A stretch of DNA of 64,000 bases, taken from positions 3,100,001-3,164,000 of the forward strand of contig NZ_AP021879.1 in assembly GCF_009689005.1 (NCBI RefSeq). The letters are read 5' to 3'. The notes beneath the pieces were generated by a model. That model searched no databases and was not told the origin of the DNA. It worked only from the letters and a program-made list of their open reading frames with translations. The translations under genes and the position numbers were made by a program. This document shows positions 42,134 to 51,654 of the stretch, in pieces. How positions within the stretch are numbered: position 1 is the stretch's first letter; every line of letters starts with the position of its first letter. The DNA comes from Desulfosarcina ovata subsp. ovata (GTDB lineage Bacteria > Desulfobacterota > Desulfobacteria > Desulfobacterales > Desulfosarcinaceae).

Positions 42134-42895
42134 ATGATTTACGAAACCGATCTGAAAGGAGTCATCGCCACGCGTTGGAGTATCCGGGCACGAACCTATG
42201 ACCTGTCGCCGGGGCATGGAATCCATTCCGAACGCGAAAAACAAGCGTGGGTGAACATATTGTCCGCCGCCCTTGACCACAAGACGAACCTGACGGTGCT
42301 GGACGTGGGAACCGGTACCGGCGCCCTGGCGCTTCTGCTGGCGGAAATGAACCATAATGTGGTCGGTATCGATCTTTCAGAGAAGATGTTGGCGCGGGCG
42401 CATAATAAAGCGCGAACGGCTTCTCTGAATGCGGATTTCAAGATCGGGGATGCCGAATCGCCGCCCTTTGAAAAGGAATCGTTCGATGCGATCGTCTGTC
42501 GGCATCTGCTCTGGACCCTCCCCAACCCGGAGCGAGCGGTGGATGCATGGCGAGATGTCCTGAAGCCGGGAGGGCGGATCGTCATCATCGACGGTAATTT
42601 CGGGAAATCCAAGCGAACGCTCCTGCAGGAGGCGTGGCGCTACATGGCGATGCCTCTGATCCTTCTGACTGAGTTCAGGGATCCGCGGTGGAAACGGGAT
42701 CTGGACACGCACCTGCCCATGCGGCAACGGGAACGCCCGGCCGCCGATATCGAAATTCTCGAAAAAGCGGGGTTCAAGGCCGACGTCAACCAGGTCAAAT
42801 TGCCACGGAAGTATTCTTTGTTGAAATACATGAAATACGGCTATTCCAAGCACAGCCAATACCAGTTCGTGGTGAACGGTGTCAAAACAGCTTAA
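42134..42895 (+). CDS. Class I SAM-dependent methyltransferase (cassette B)
   Basis: 253 residues; start ATG 42134 with AGGAGG upstream. Motif I TVLDVGTGTGALALLLAE, motif II NVVGIDLSEKM, motif IV GDAESPPFEKESFDAIVCRH, motif VI VLKPGGRIVIIDG. Clearly paralogous to the cassette A enzyme: shared GHGIHSEREKxAW near residue 30 and CRHLLWTLPNPERAVDAW. The last third differs more, which is where substrate specificity usually lies. Substrate unknown. Confidence 0.88.
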   Translation: MIYETDLKGVIATRWSIRARTYDLSPGHGIHSEREKQAWVNILSAALDHKTNLTVLDVGTGTGALALLLAEMNHNVVGIDLSEKMLARAHNKARTASLNADFKIGDAESPPFEKESFDAIVCRHLLWTLPNPERAVDAWRDVLKPGGRIVIIDGNFGKSKRTLLQEAWRYMAMPLILLTEFRDPRWKRDLDTHLPMRQRERPAADIEILEKAGFKADVNQVKLPRKYSLLKYMKYGYSKHSQYQFVVNGVKTA

Positions 42896-42982
42896 GAAGG
42901 CGTTTATCCGTCGCCGCCAATGGACCCATATCCGGGTCTGATGAATGACGGCAAGCAAATGAGAAAGGATGGGCAGCAGCCG

Positions 42983-44530
42983 ATGATCCGTGTTACCAAA
43001 CAATCCGTTTTCATCCCGATGGCCTACGCGGTCCTTATGGTTATCCTCAACTGGGGTGTTTGCCACGGTGACGACACACAGACCTTGGTCATGGGCGCGC
43101 AGAAGGACTTCATGGCCGTCTATGAAGGCAAGCACCTGATATTCGAATCCCTGGCGTCACCCGATGCGGTCGGTCATATACAGCCCCAACTGGCGGAGTC
43201 ATGGACGATCTCTCCGGACGCCAAGACCTGGACGTTTGTGATGAGAAAAGGTGTCCGGTATCACGACGGCGCGGCATTCAACGCCGCGTCCGCCAAATTC
43301 AATCTGCAGCGGGCAATGGTCGATGCATATTGGGCCAAATACGTCGACGACATCACGGTGCTCGATGAATTCATTTTGAAGGTGTCCTTGAATACCTGCT
43401 TTCCAACCTTCCTGCTGGATATGGCCGGGGTAGCGCAACCGGAGAGTTTCATCAGTCCGACCGCCGTGGATCCGTCCGGGGACCCGGCGGGCAGGATCGT
43501 CCAATACGCCGGTACCGGGCCATTTAAGCTCGCGGATTACCGCAAGGACCGGGATGCCACCCTGATCCGAAACCCGGACTATTGGGGCAAGCCCGCACTT
43601 CTGGATCGGATCGTCTGGACATATACCCCGGAACCGTATGCGCAGATCATGGCGTTGAAGGCCGGTGAACTCGATATCATCGGCGTTCCCGAGCACCACT
43701 CCAGCGTCCCCTTCATGAAGCTTGGAGAACTCTCTTCCAATCCGGAACTGGTCGTCACTACCCAGTCGTATGGCCGCTACCAGGTACTTGAATTCAACTG
43801 CCGTAAAGCGCCTTTTGACGATCAGCGCGCACGAAAGGCCTTGAATTGCGCTATTGACCGGGAGACCATGGTGCGCTCGCTCTTTGGTGATATCACCGAT
43901 CCATGTGGTCTGATAACAGATCCCAAGTTTGTCTGGGGGCCGTCCAATATAAACGTCGGGTACCGCTACGATCCTGAAACAGCCGAACATCTGCTCCAGG
44001 AAGCCGGATGGGTCGATAACGACGGTGACGGTATCTTGGATAAGGATGGCCGGCCCTTCGACATTAATCTTCTTGTTACCACGGGAGAGGCCAATGGAGA
44101 CATGATTGCGCTGGTGGTCCAGTCGCAATTGAAAAAAATGGGAATCCGGATGCGGATTGAGACATCCATGGATGGCACGGGCAAACAGATGAGCGGTACG
44201 TACGACCTGTTTCTGCACCACAGCGGATGCCTGCCTTCGATTCCGGGAGGCATCGGTATCGGAGGGAAATATTACTCGGCCGGCGGATGGCCGTACGCCT
44301 TTCATTCAAAGGCTCTTGACGAGCTGATCGAAGCGGCCTTTACCACCACCGCCCCCGTCAAGCAACGTCGCAAATGCGATGACATCTGGCGGCTGCTTCA
44401 TGATGCCAATCCATGTATTCCGCTTTACGATGTGACCAAGGCCGTGGTCATGAATAAAAAGGTGAAGGGCTTTCGGCATGGGCCGACCATGTTCGACATG
44501 GACCTGACCGGGGTTTTCATCCACCCATGA
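42983..44530 (+). CDS. Nickel/peptide-type ABC transporter substrate-binding protein (cassette B)
   Basis: SBP family 5 with a signal peptide (FIPMAYAVLMVILNWGVCHG) and mature part starting DDTQTLVMGAQKDF. Family features: LAESWTISPDAKTWTFVMRKGVRYHDG, GTGPFKLADYRKDRD, and RKALNCAIDRETMVRSLFG. I start at ATG 42983; ATG 42959 or 42920 would add a longer n-region. About 515 residues, NikA-like in length. Its 3' end overlaps the permease start by 4 bases. It differs well beyond allelic variation from the cassette A SBP, so the two may bind different chelates. Confidence 0.87.
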   Translation: MIRVTKQSVFIPMAYAVLMVILNWGVCHGDDTQTLVMGAQKDFMAVYEGKHLIFESLASPDAVGHIQPQLAESWTISPDAKTWTFVMRKGVRYHDGAAFNAASAKFNLQRAMVDAYWAKYVDDITVLDEFILKVSLNTCFPTFLLDMAGVAQPESFISPTAVDPSGDPAGRIVQYAGTGPFKLADYRKDRDATLIRNPDYWGKPALLDRIVWTYTPEPYAQIMALKAGELDIIGVPEHHSSVPFMKLGELSSNPELVVTTQSYGRYQVLEFNCRKAPFDDQRARKALNCAIDRETMVRSLFGDITDPCGLITDPKFVWGPSNINVGYRYDPETAEHLLQEAGWVDNDGDGILDKDGRPFDINLLVTTGEANGDMIALVVQSQLKKMGIRMRIETSMDGTGKQMSGTYDLFLHHSGCLPSIPGGIGIGGKYYSAGGWPYAFHSKALDELIEAAFTTTAPVKQRRKCDDIWRLLHDANPCIPLYDVTKAVVMNKKVKGFRHGPTMFDMDLTGVFIHP

Positions 44531-45468
44531 TTGCATTCATCCTGCGCAGATTGTTGCTTTCGATGGTTGTCATGCTGGGTGCGGCCATCTTGTCTTTCGC
44601 GCTGATCTCCCTTGCGCCGGGCAATGCCGCCGAATCGATCCTTTCAGCGGTTCGGGTAGATGACCCGCGTATGGAAGAACTTACGTTTTTCACTGAGGCG
44701 CACGGTTTGGACAGTCCAGTGCTGATTCGGCTAACGCAGTGGGCGTGTCGACTGTCCAGGGGGGATCTGGGTACCTCCCTGAGAACCGGGGAGCCGGTGG
44801 CCGAAGAGTTCTGGTCGCGATTTCCCGCGACCCTGGTGTTGGCCACCGCATCCATGGTACTGGCGATCTTCCTCGGACTGCCGCTGGGCGTTGTCTCTGC
44901 CGTCAAACAAAACTCACGACTGGATCATCTCAGTCGTCTGATCGCCTTGGGAGGCGTATCCATACCAAATTTCTGGCTGGGCATGATGCTGATCCTGTTT
45001 TTCGGCGTCGGCCTCGGTTGGCTGCCCACCTTTGGCTATGGCGGTTTGCCGCACCTGATTCTCCCCACCATTACCCTTGGAACGGGGTTGGCTGCAATAC
45101 TGATGCGTCTGCAGCGTGCCAGTATGCTGGACGTATTGAACAAAAACTATATCCGAACCGCAAGGGCCAAGGGACTCGATGAGTTCATGGTAATCGGCAA
45201 GCATGCCTTTAAGAATACCTTGATTCCGGTAATCACGATTATCGGCATACAGTTTGCTCATCTACTTTCCGGTGTGGTGATCGTGGAGGAAATTTTTGCC
45301 TGGCCTGGAATCGGTCATTTTCTCATAGAAGCGATTCATGCCAAGGATTATCCGGTGATTCAAGGCTTTGTGCTGCTCATCGCCCTCTTTTTCGTTCTCA
45401 CAAACCTGTTTGTTGACATGATTTACGCCCTTTGCGATCCCCGTGTTCGGCATCTTGGCAATCGTTAA
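44527..45468 (+). CDS. ABC transporter permease, NikB-type (cassette B)
   Basis: 313 residues from ATG 44527 overlapping the SBP stop (ATGA). Features: LLSMVVMLGAAILSFALISLAPGNAAESIL, LSRGDLGTSLRTGEPV, NFWLGMMLILFFGVGLGWLPTFGYG, coupling loop LNKNYIRTARAKGLDE, and VIVEEIFAWPGIGHFL. The typical six-helix NikB pattern is complete. Confidence 0.92.
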   Translation: MIAFILRRLLLSMVVMLGAAILSFALISLAPGNAAESILSAVRVDDPRMEELTFFTEAHGLDSPVLIRLTQWACRLSRGDLGTSLRTGEPVAEEFWSRFPATLVLATASMVLAIFLGLPLGVVSAVKQNSRLDHLSRLIALGGVSIPNFWLGMMLILFFGVGLGWLPTFGYGGLPHLILPTITLGTGLAAILMRLQRASMLDVLNKNYIRTARAKGLDEFMVIGKHAFKNTLIPVITIIGIQFAHLLSGVVIVEEIFAWPGIGHFLIEAIHAKDYPVIQGFVLLIALFFVLTNLFVDMIYALCDPRVRHLGNR

Positions 45469-45481
45469 CGGTTTAATAGAA

Positions 45482-46312
45482 ATGATTCATCGATTCATTC
45501 AGGACAAATTGGCATTGGTAGGCTTAGGGATACTGTTCTTTCTCTCAATGACGGCAATTATGGCGCCAGTCTTCTCTCCCTATGATCCATTGGAATTGAA
45601 TCTGGGCGCGCGATTGTTACCGCCAAGCATCAACCATCCCATGGGAACGGACGCGGTGGGCCGGGACATGCTGAGCCGAATCATATATGGGACCAGAATA
45701 TCGTTGGTGATCGCAGCAGTTGTTGTCTTTTTTGAGACGTTGATTGGCTTGATCGTGGGCACTGCCGCCGGCTATTTCGGAAAGCTGGTTGATGAACTAT
45801 TAATGCGGCTCGTCGACATCTTGCTGGCCTTTCCGGGTATCATCTTGTCCTTGGCCATCGTTGGAATTCGGGGCGCGTCACCAATGAATTTGATTGTCGC
45901 ACTATCGTCGGTCGGCTGGGGAAAGTACGCCAGGCTCTTTCGCGGGACGATCCTCGCCGTGAAAGAAGAGCCGTTCATCGAATCCGCCAGGGCCATCGGA
46001 TGCGGTAAGTTGCGAATTGCATGCTGCCATATGCTGCCAAATATCGTTTCGCCGATTATCGTACTGGCGACCATGAATATGGGGACCATTATCATCTCTA
46101 CCGCCGGACTCAGCTTCATCGGCCTGGGGATTCAAGCACCGACACCGGAATGGGGCGTCATGCTCAATGAGGCAAAGCCATTCATGGAAACATATCCTCA
46201 CTTGATGATTTTCCCCGGCCTGATGATCATGGTTACCGTGATGGCCTTCAATTTTCTTGGCGACGGTCTTCGCGATCTTTTTGACCTCAGCATACAGAAG
46301 ATTGGCACTTAA
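45482..46312 (+). CDS. ABC transporter permease, NikC-type (cassette B)
   Basis: 276 residues taking ATG 45482; a GTG at 45443 inside the previous gene is the alternative. Features: INHPMGTDAVGRDMLSRIIYGTRIS, LVDILLAFPGIILSLAIVG, WGKYARLFRGTILAVKEEPFIESARAIG as coupling region, and LSFIGLGIQAPTPEWGVML. Channel partner of the preceding NikB-type subunit. Confidence 0.9.
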   Translation: MIHRFIQDKLALVGLGILFFLSMTAIMAPVFSPYDPLELNLGARLLPPSINHPMGTDAVGRDMLSRIIYGTRISLVIAAVVVFFETLIGLIVGTAAGYFGKLVDELLMRLVDILLAFPGIILSLAIVGIRGASPMNLIVALSSVGWGKYARLFRGTILAVKEEPFIESARAIGCGKLRIACCHMLPNIVSPIIVLATMNMGTIIISTAGLSFIGLGIQAPTPEWGVMLNEAKPFMETYPHLMIFPGLMIMVTVMAFNFLGDGLRDLFDLSIQKIGT

Positions 46313-46316
46313 TAGC

Positions 46317-47240
46317 ATGGTCATCTTTTGTGATATCAACAATTTGAATGTGAGCCTGCCGACGGCTTCCGGCGTTGTACAGGCATCACGCGATGTATCC
46401 CTGACAATAGGAAAGGGGGAAGCCCACTGTATCGCCGGAGAATCCGGCTGTGGAAAAACCATCGTCGCCCTTGCCATCATGCGGTTGCTTCCGAAAAATG
46501 CAATAACCCGTGGCAAAATTATCTTTAACGGCACGAATCTTTTTCATCTATCTGAAAAGGAAATGCGTGATATTCGGGGCAATCACATCGCCATGGTTTT
46601 CGAACAACCCCAGAGCTGTTTCAACCCGGTCTATACGGTGGGAGATCAACTGTCTGAAGCGGTGAGAATCCATGAGCGGTGTTCATCATCCGCGGCACGT
46701 GAGAAGGCGATCACGCTGATGACCCAGGTGAATATACCGGACCCTCGAAAACGATATGACCAATATCCGCATGAATACAGCGGTGGTATGGTGCAGCGCG
46801 CGATGATCGCGATGGCGATGGCCCTGAAACCGGCACTGCTCATCGCCGATGAACCGACGACCGCGCTCGATGTCACTACCCGGTCGCATGTTGTATCGCT
46901 GATCAAAACGTTCGTCGCTGAGTTCAACACTGCGCTTCTGCTGATCACCCACGACCTGGGGCTGGCGTTCCAACTGTGTGAGAACATCTCAATCATGTAT
47001 GCGGGGAGAATCGTGGAAAGCGGTCAGATCGAAGATATTCAAAAAATGCCCCAGCACCCTTACACCCAGGCGCTGATGCATGCCTTTTCAAATGACGCAT
47101 CCGCCCCCATCGGGGGCATGGCTCCCGAATTGACAAAATTGCCGACCGGATGTCCGTTTCATCCACGCTGTAAAAACAGGATGCGCATCTGCCATGAAGT
47201 GGAACCGCAGGTAAAAAATGGAGTCAGGTGCCATCTATGA
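46317..47240 (+). CDS. ABC transporter ATP-binding protein, NikD-type (cassette B)
   Basis: 307 residues from ATG 46317, five bases after the previous stop. Walker A GESGCGKTIVA, signature HEYSGGMVQRAMIAMA, Walker B LLIADEPTTALDV, switch LLITHDLG, and the C-terminal CPFHPRCKNRMRIC cysteine group. All catalytic residues present. Its stop overlaps the next start (ATGA at 47237). Confidence 0.93.
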   Translation: MVIFCDINNLNVSLPTASGVVQASRDVSLTIGKGEAHCIAGESGCGKTIVALAIMRLLPKNAITRGKIIFNGTNLFHLSEKEMRDIRGNHIAMVFEQPQSCFNPVYTVGDQLSEAVRIHERCSSSAAREKAITLMTQVNIPDPRKRYDQYPHEYSGGMVQRAMIAMAMALKPALLIADEPTTALDVTTRSHVVSLIKTFVAEFNTALLLITHDLGLAFQLCENISIMYAGRIVESGQIEDIQKMPQHPYTQALMHAFSNDASAPIGGMAPELTKLPTGCPFHPRCKNRMRICHEVEPQVKNGVRCHL

Positions 47241-48022
47241 TTGAACCTGTTATTGAAGTCATCAACCTGAAAAAGGATTTCCAAGGCGGCCTGTTCCGCA
47301 ACAAAAAGGTAAGCGCCGTGGATGGGGTATCATTTCGGATCAAAAGAGGAGAGGCCCTGGGCCTTTTGGGCGAAAGCGGCAGTGGCAAATCCACTCTGGG
47401 CCGATGCCTGCTTCGATTAATCGATCCGACGGCCGGTGAAATCTATTTTAAAGGGAAAAATATCTTGGCCATGAACGGCGATTTCCGCCCCTTTCGCAAG
47501 CGGATGCAGATTATCTTCCAAGACGCCGATGGCGCTTTAAATCCCAGAATGACGGTAAAGGATCTTCTCCTGGAGCCCTTGAAAGTACACAGGCAGCTAA
47601 ATGGACGGGCGCAGGAAACCGCCGCTGCGTTGATGGCACAGGTAAACCTGCCCGCCGACTTGCTTGGTCGCTATCCCAACGCGCTCTCCGGCGGACAGCG
47701 GCAGAGAATCGCGATCTCACGGGCAATCAGTATCAAACCGGAATTTATCGTCGCTGACGAAGCGATCGCCTCCCTGGATCTCATCGGACAAGCGCAGGTC
47801 ATGGCGCTCTTCAATCGCCTTAAAGCAGAGCAGCAAACCACTTTTCTCATTATATCGCACAGTCTTCGTTTCATTCGTCAAACAACGGATGCAGTGGCGG
47901 TCATGTTCACCGGAAAATTGGTTGAAATCGGAAAAACGACGGATATCCTGAACCATCCAGCCCATCCGTATACACAGGCTCTTTTATCGTCAACAAACAC
48001 AAAGTTGGAGACACAATCATGA
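47237..48022 (+). CDS. ABC transporter ATP-binding protein, NikE-type (cassette B)
   Basis: 261 residues from ATG 47237. Walker A GESGSGKSTLG, Q-loop IFQDADGALNPRMTV, signature NALSGGQRQRIAISRA, Walker B FIVADEAIASLD, switch LIISHSL. Overlaps the NikL-like gene by ATGA at 48019, so that gene is translationally coupled to the transporter and very likely functions with it. Confidence 0.93.
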   Translation: MIEPVIEVINLKKDFQGGLFRNKKVSAVDGVSFRIKRGEALGLLGESGSGKSTLGRCLLRLIDPTAGEIYFKGKNILAMNGDFRPFRKRMQIIFQDADGALNPRMTVKDLLLEPLKVHRQLNGRAQETAAALMAQVNLPADLLGRYPNALSGGQRQRIAISRAISIKPEFIVADEAIASLDLIGQAQVMALFNRLKAEQQTTFLIISHSLRFIRQTTDAVAVMFTGKLVEIGKTTDILNHPAHPYTQALLSSTNTKLETQS

Positions 48023-48486
48023 AAAACGTTTTCTTATGGATCTGTTGGCTTGCTATTTCACTGACGCTATCCTCCCTGGCATGGGGCCATGGAACAATCG
48101 GGTACACCCAATCGGCTGACGGTGTCCGGGTCAACGCCGGATATGATGACGGCGAGCCAATGAGTTATGCGGCGGTTGAGATATCCGCCCCGGAGGGTGA
48201 TGTCGTGTTCCAGAAAGGCCGCACCGATCGCAACGGTGTTTTCATGTTCGTCCCCGACCAGCCCGGGAAATGGTGCATCGTGGTCAGCGATGGCATGGGG
48301 CATCGGCTGGCACTGGAACATCAGGTCGAATCATTGAACCCTGAGCAAAAGGAAACCGCCCCTGTCCAGCCGGGCAAACCCGCCCCGGTCTCCCGCCGGG
48401 AAGGCATCGTTGCAGGAATCGGAATCATCTTCGGCCTGTTCGGCCTGCTTTACGGATGGAAAATCAAACGGCGAAACGGCAAATAG
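48019..48486 (+). CDS. NikL-like periplasmic protein with C-terminal membrane anchor
   Basis: 155 residues: signal peptide (WICWLAISLTLSSLAWG), a mature start HGTIGYTQ with an exposed histidine, a carboxypeptidase-regulatory-like beta-sandwich (GYDDGEPMSYAAVEISAPEG, GRTDRNGVFMFVPDQPGKW), VSDGMGHRL, and a C-terminal hydrophobic helix (GIVAGIGIIFGLFGLLYGW) with basic tail. This matches the NikL component known beside NikMQO and other nickel/cobalt transporters. Being the last gene of the ABC operon it strengthens the case that these Nik/Dpp-type importers carry nickel or cobalt. Confidence 0.85.
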   Translation: MKNVFLWICWLAISLTLSSLAWGHGTIGYTQSADGVRVNAGYDDGEPMSYAAVEISAPEGDVVFQKGRTDRNGVFMFVPDQPGKWCIVVSDGMGHRLALEHQVESLNPEQKETAPVQPGKPAPVSRREGIVAGIGIIFGLFGLLYGWKIKRRNGK

Positions 48487-48665
48487 GGTTTCCCCCTTGC
48501 CCCGACCCATTCCATTGGAATCGTGGGTAATCGTTTTCATGCAGGGAGCCCTTTCAGGCCATATCGCCCTATTTTCAGGGTTGACATCACAACGCGATCT
48601 GGACATAGTTGCGCGATTCGATATTTTTCCCGATGAATCGATTTCCGTGTGGTCGAGAGTGATCG

Positions 48666-51299
48666 ATGGCAAAAAAGAACAAGAGCCGGAAAGCGCGCAA
48701 ACAGGCCAAGCAGAACCTGCAGAAAATGCCGGCCGGGCAATTGAGGCAAAAAGGCGAAGCATTGCTGGCCGGCGGAAACTATCGCGAGGCGATCAATTCC
48801 CTGAAACTGGCGCTGCAGAAGGCTCCGGACGATACCGAGGCGCAACGCCTACTGGTCCGGGCCTATGCGCTCAGAGAATCTCAGTTGCGCCAAAAAGGGA
48901 TGCTGAAAGAGGCCGAGGCCCTGCACCACCAGGTCCGCCAACATCGGCCCGACGTGGCGGTAATGGAAGCAGCGGACCTGCTTTTTTTTCTTGAAGCGAC
49001 CGATCTGCAAAACGCCATTTCCCTTTACAACGCATATCTGGCCCATCACCCACCGGTGGGCGAGGCGGAAACCATCATTTCCGGCACCCTCCTGGAGACG
49101 AATGACTGGCAAGCCGCCACCCAAATGGCCGATGCGGCGCTGCTCAAGCCCGATCTACCGGTTCTCCGGGAAGCCGCCCGGCTGATGGACAGCGCCGACT
49201 GGGAGGCGGCCCTTGACTGCCTGAAACCCGTCACCCGCCGATCCCCCCTGGCCCCGGCCAAACTGCTGTGCCGGGCTATGGTTTGCTTCTATCAGGAAGA
49301 CGATGACGGCATGCAGCGCGCCCTGGCGATGATTCCCGATCGTTTTCCCCTTCACCCGCTGGTGGAACGCCTGAAAACCGCCTCTGATCGGCTGTCTCCC
49401 CTATGGCAGGGCCAGTCCATCACCACCGATCAAATCCACTTCCTCCTGCAAACATTTAAAGATACCCAAGCTTCCGGTGCGGCCCGAATCATCAGGCGAA
49501 TGGCCCAGGCGATACGCCCGCAGGATCCGCTGCCCGCCATCGAGCAGTTGCTTTGCATGCTTTTTCCCCTGGCAACGGGACAGTACCTGGATGCTTATGA
49601 TTTTGTGAATCTGGCCGAGACTCTGCTCCCCGATCCGCGTGGGGGGGCCATTGCCGCTAAGTTCGATTTTCTGGCGTTCGATGATTATTTTGCGGACACG
49701 GACACCTACATTGATCGTCTCGATGTGGAATTTCCCGACCCGGCGGATCGTGCCGTGGCCACGTCCATGGTGCTTTCAGCGTCCGTGGAATGGGTCGTCG
49801 AGCAGGGGATTCAATATGAGGCGGTCCACACCAGCCGGTTTGCAAAAGGTGCGCTGAAACGTCTCGGTGCGACATCCAACGAACCGGCGCTCGTGCTACT
49901 GGAAATCGTTCTCCGGGCCATCGAACTGGATCCGCAAAACGCCCAGGCCCAAAACCTGCTGAACCGACTGCCGGGGACTTCACGCGAGGCCAAGCGCTTG
50001 AAGGAGACCGGGCTGCTGAAGCTGGTCGAAAAGCACCCTGACGATCCGGCGGCCTGTATCGCCCTGGCCAGGCTCTATCTGAAAAAAAACGCCCTGCGCA
50101 AAGCCGAAACGCATCTCCGGGAAGCGGAACGACGGGCACCTCACGACGAGCAGGTCAAGGAAATGCATGTCCTGACCCTGCTCCGATCGATCGATACCAA
50201 TTTGAAGCGCGCCAAATTCCATCTGGTCAAAACGGACCTGGGAAAGGTCGAGGCCCTGAACGCCAGAAAGCTGGCTGCCCATGTGGCGGCCCGGCACATC
50301 CTGTTGGAAATGGCGCATACCGGCCAACTGTCCCTCTTCGGCGACGGCATCCAACCCGGAGAAAAGGAGACGCTGCCGACAATCATTGACCGGCATACCG
50401 CCCCCCTGTCCGCAGCCGGGCAGTTCGCTGCCCTCGGCATCATGGACATTGACCGGCAGCAACGCCCGGAAATCTGGAACAAGGCCCGGAACAAATGCCT
50501 GGAGCAGTGTTTCAAAAGCCGGAGGGCGGCCATCGGCACGTTGACCTCCAAAGCGATGCACAATTTATTATTACCCGACATCGACACGTTGCCGGCAGGT
50601 TTTGGGCAGGCGGCATGGCTTGATATTTTCGTCAGCCGCTATAAACAGATCTTCGAGCCCCTCAGCGATAAGGATGCCCTTCCGGTGGTGGAGGCCCTCA
50701 TCGAAATGCACAGCGAGGATGTGTGCCTCAAAGAGATCCAACGCCGGCTGAAATATGCGTCCGAACCGTATCTGACCCTCCTCCGGTTCTACCGGATGGT
50801 GGTGCAGCACAACATCGGTTCGTCCCGATCGACTGCCGCCGATTTTTCCGCCCTCATCGATGGTGTGCCGTCACAACACAAGGAGATGTTTCGCAGTGCG
50901 GCCCGGCGGCTCTCCCGATCGGCCCGGTGGCCGCTTCGTGCCGCACTGGAACACTTCGATTTCGAGCTGCTGGATTCCCAATGCAACTGCCCGATCTGCT
51001 CAGGCCGGGCAGACATGAATGACTTTGATGAGGAAATCGACGACTGGACCGATGACGACTACCTGGATAGCCTGATATCGGAAATAAACCATCCTGACCA
51101 GGTTTTTGCCTCGATGGCGGAAGCCTTTGTCGACACGCTCGATCTGCGCGGGGCCAGCCCAAGGGAACTCAAGCGGCGGCGCAAGGAGATGATGAACGAT
51201 TACCAAAGCAGAACCATGTTGGCCGACATGGCCAAAACCATACCGCCCATCGTGGCCATGCGGCTTTCGGACGAGGCGCGTTACCTGCTTTTCGGATAG
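48666..51299 (+). CDS. TPR-repeat protein of chaperone operon, 877 aa
   Basis: A very basic N-terminus (KKNKSRKARKQAKQ) leads into TPR-like helical repeats (GEALLAGGNYREAINSLKLALQKAPDDTEAQRLL; further around residues 400-520 with PDDPAACIALARLYLKKNALRKAETHLREA). The rest is helical without recognised domain. Near the C-terminus, after CNCPIC (three cysteines in a zinc-finger-like cluster), comes an acidic stretch DDFDEEIDDWTDDDYLDSL reminiscent of SEC-C-type tails. It is the first gene before a J-like protein, GrpE and DnaK in the same direction, so likely a client-binding or scaffold component of this dedicated Hsp70 system. Function unknown. Confidence 0.75.
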   Translation: MAKKNKSRKARKQAKQNLQKMPAGQLRQKGEALLAGGNYREAINSLKLALQKAPDDTEAQRLLVRAYALRESQLRQKGMLKEAEALHHQVRQHRPDVAVMEAADLLFFLEATDLQNAISLYNAYLAHHPPVGEAETIISGTLLETNDWQAATQMADAALLKPDLPVLREAARLMDSADWEAALDCLKPVTRRSPLAPAKLLCRAMVCFYQEDDDGMQRALAMIPDRFPLHPLVERLKTASDRLSPLWQGQSITTDQIHFLLQTFKDTQASGAARIIRRMAQAIRPQDPLPAIEQLLCMLFPLATGQYLDAYDFVNLAETLLPDPRGGAIAAKFDFLAFDDYFADTDTYIDRLDVEFPDPADRAVATSMVLSASVEWVVEQGIQYEAVHTSRFAKGALKRLGATSNEPALVLLEIVLRAIELDPQNAQAQNLLNRLPGTSREAKRLKETGLLKLVEKHPDDPAACIALARLYLKKNALRKAETHLREAERRAPHDEQVKEMHVLTLLRSIDTNLKRAKFHLVKTDLGKVEALNARKLAAHVAARHILLEMAHTGQLSLFGDGIQPGEKETLPTIIDRHTAPLSAAGQFAALGIMDIDRQQRPEIWNKARNKCLEQCFKSRRAAIGTLTSKAMHNLLLPDIDTLPAGFGQAAWLDIFVSRYKQIFEPLSDKDALPVVEALIEMHSEDVCLKEIQRRLKYASEPYLTLLRFYRMVVQHNIGSSRSTAADFSALIDGVPSQHKEMFRSAARRLSRSARWPLRAALEHFDFELLDSQCNCPICSGRADMNDFDEEIDDWTDDDYLDSLISEINHPDQVFASMAEAFVDTLDLRGASPRELKRRRKEMMNDYQSRTMLADMAKTIPPIVAMRLSDEARYLLFG

Positions 51300-51309
51300 G
51301 GGGTGGATT

Positions 51310-51627
51310 TTGCTGGCAGATTATCTGATGCTCGGCCTGGAACCGGGAGCCACCGACGAGGCGGTTCGCGAACGCTACCTGGCCATGATCAAAATCCATC
51401 CACCGGAGCATGACCCGCAGGGGTTTCAGGATATCACCCTGGCCTATGAACGGTTGAAAGACAGGCACAGCCGCATCCGTCACCAGTTGTTCGGTTATCA
51501 GGCGGCCAGCGATGTGGAGGCATCCCTGGGCTACCTGGCGAGGGCAGCGAAACCGTCCCGCCATCGTGCCGGACTCAAGGCATTGCTGAACGCACTGAAA
51601 AAAACCGACGCGGGCCGATCGAAATGA
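51310..51627 (+). CDS. J-domain-like protein without the HPD motif
   Basis: 105 residues; start TTG 51310 shortly after GGGGGTGG. The first 65 residues fit a J-domain: DYLMLGLEPGATDEAVRERYLAMIKIHPPEHDPQGFQDITLAYERLKD. The HPD tripeptide needed to stimulate Hsp70 ATPase activity is HPP here, in a PPEHDP context seen in a J-like family of delta-proteobacterial chaperone operons. It may bind the adjacent DnaK without classical stimulation. It lies between the TPR gene and grpE. Confidence 0.75.
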   Translation: MLADYLMLGLEPGATDEAVRERYLAMIKIHPPEHDPQGFQDITLAYERLKDRHSRIRHQLFGYQAASDVEASLGYLARAAKPSRHRAGLKALLNALKKTDAGRSK

Positions 51628-51654
51628 GGCTCCTTTCCTTCTTGTAGGGTTGAA

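Noticed and set aside
48570-48606. TTGACA at about 48581 as promoter of the chaperone operon
   Set aside because: The best -10 partner is 19 bases away and poor; not strong enough to list.
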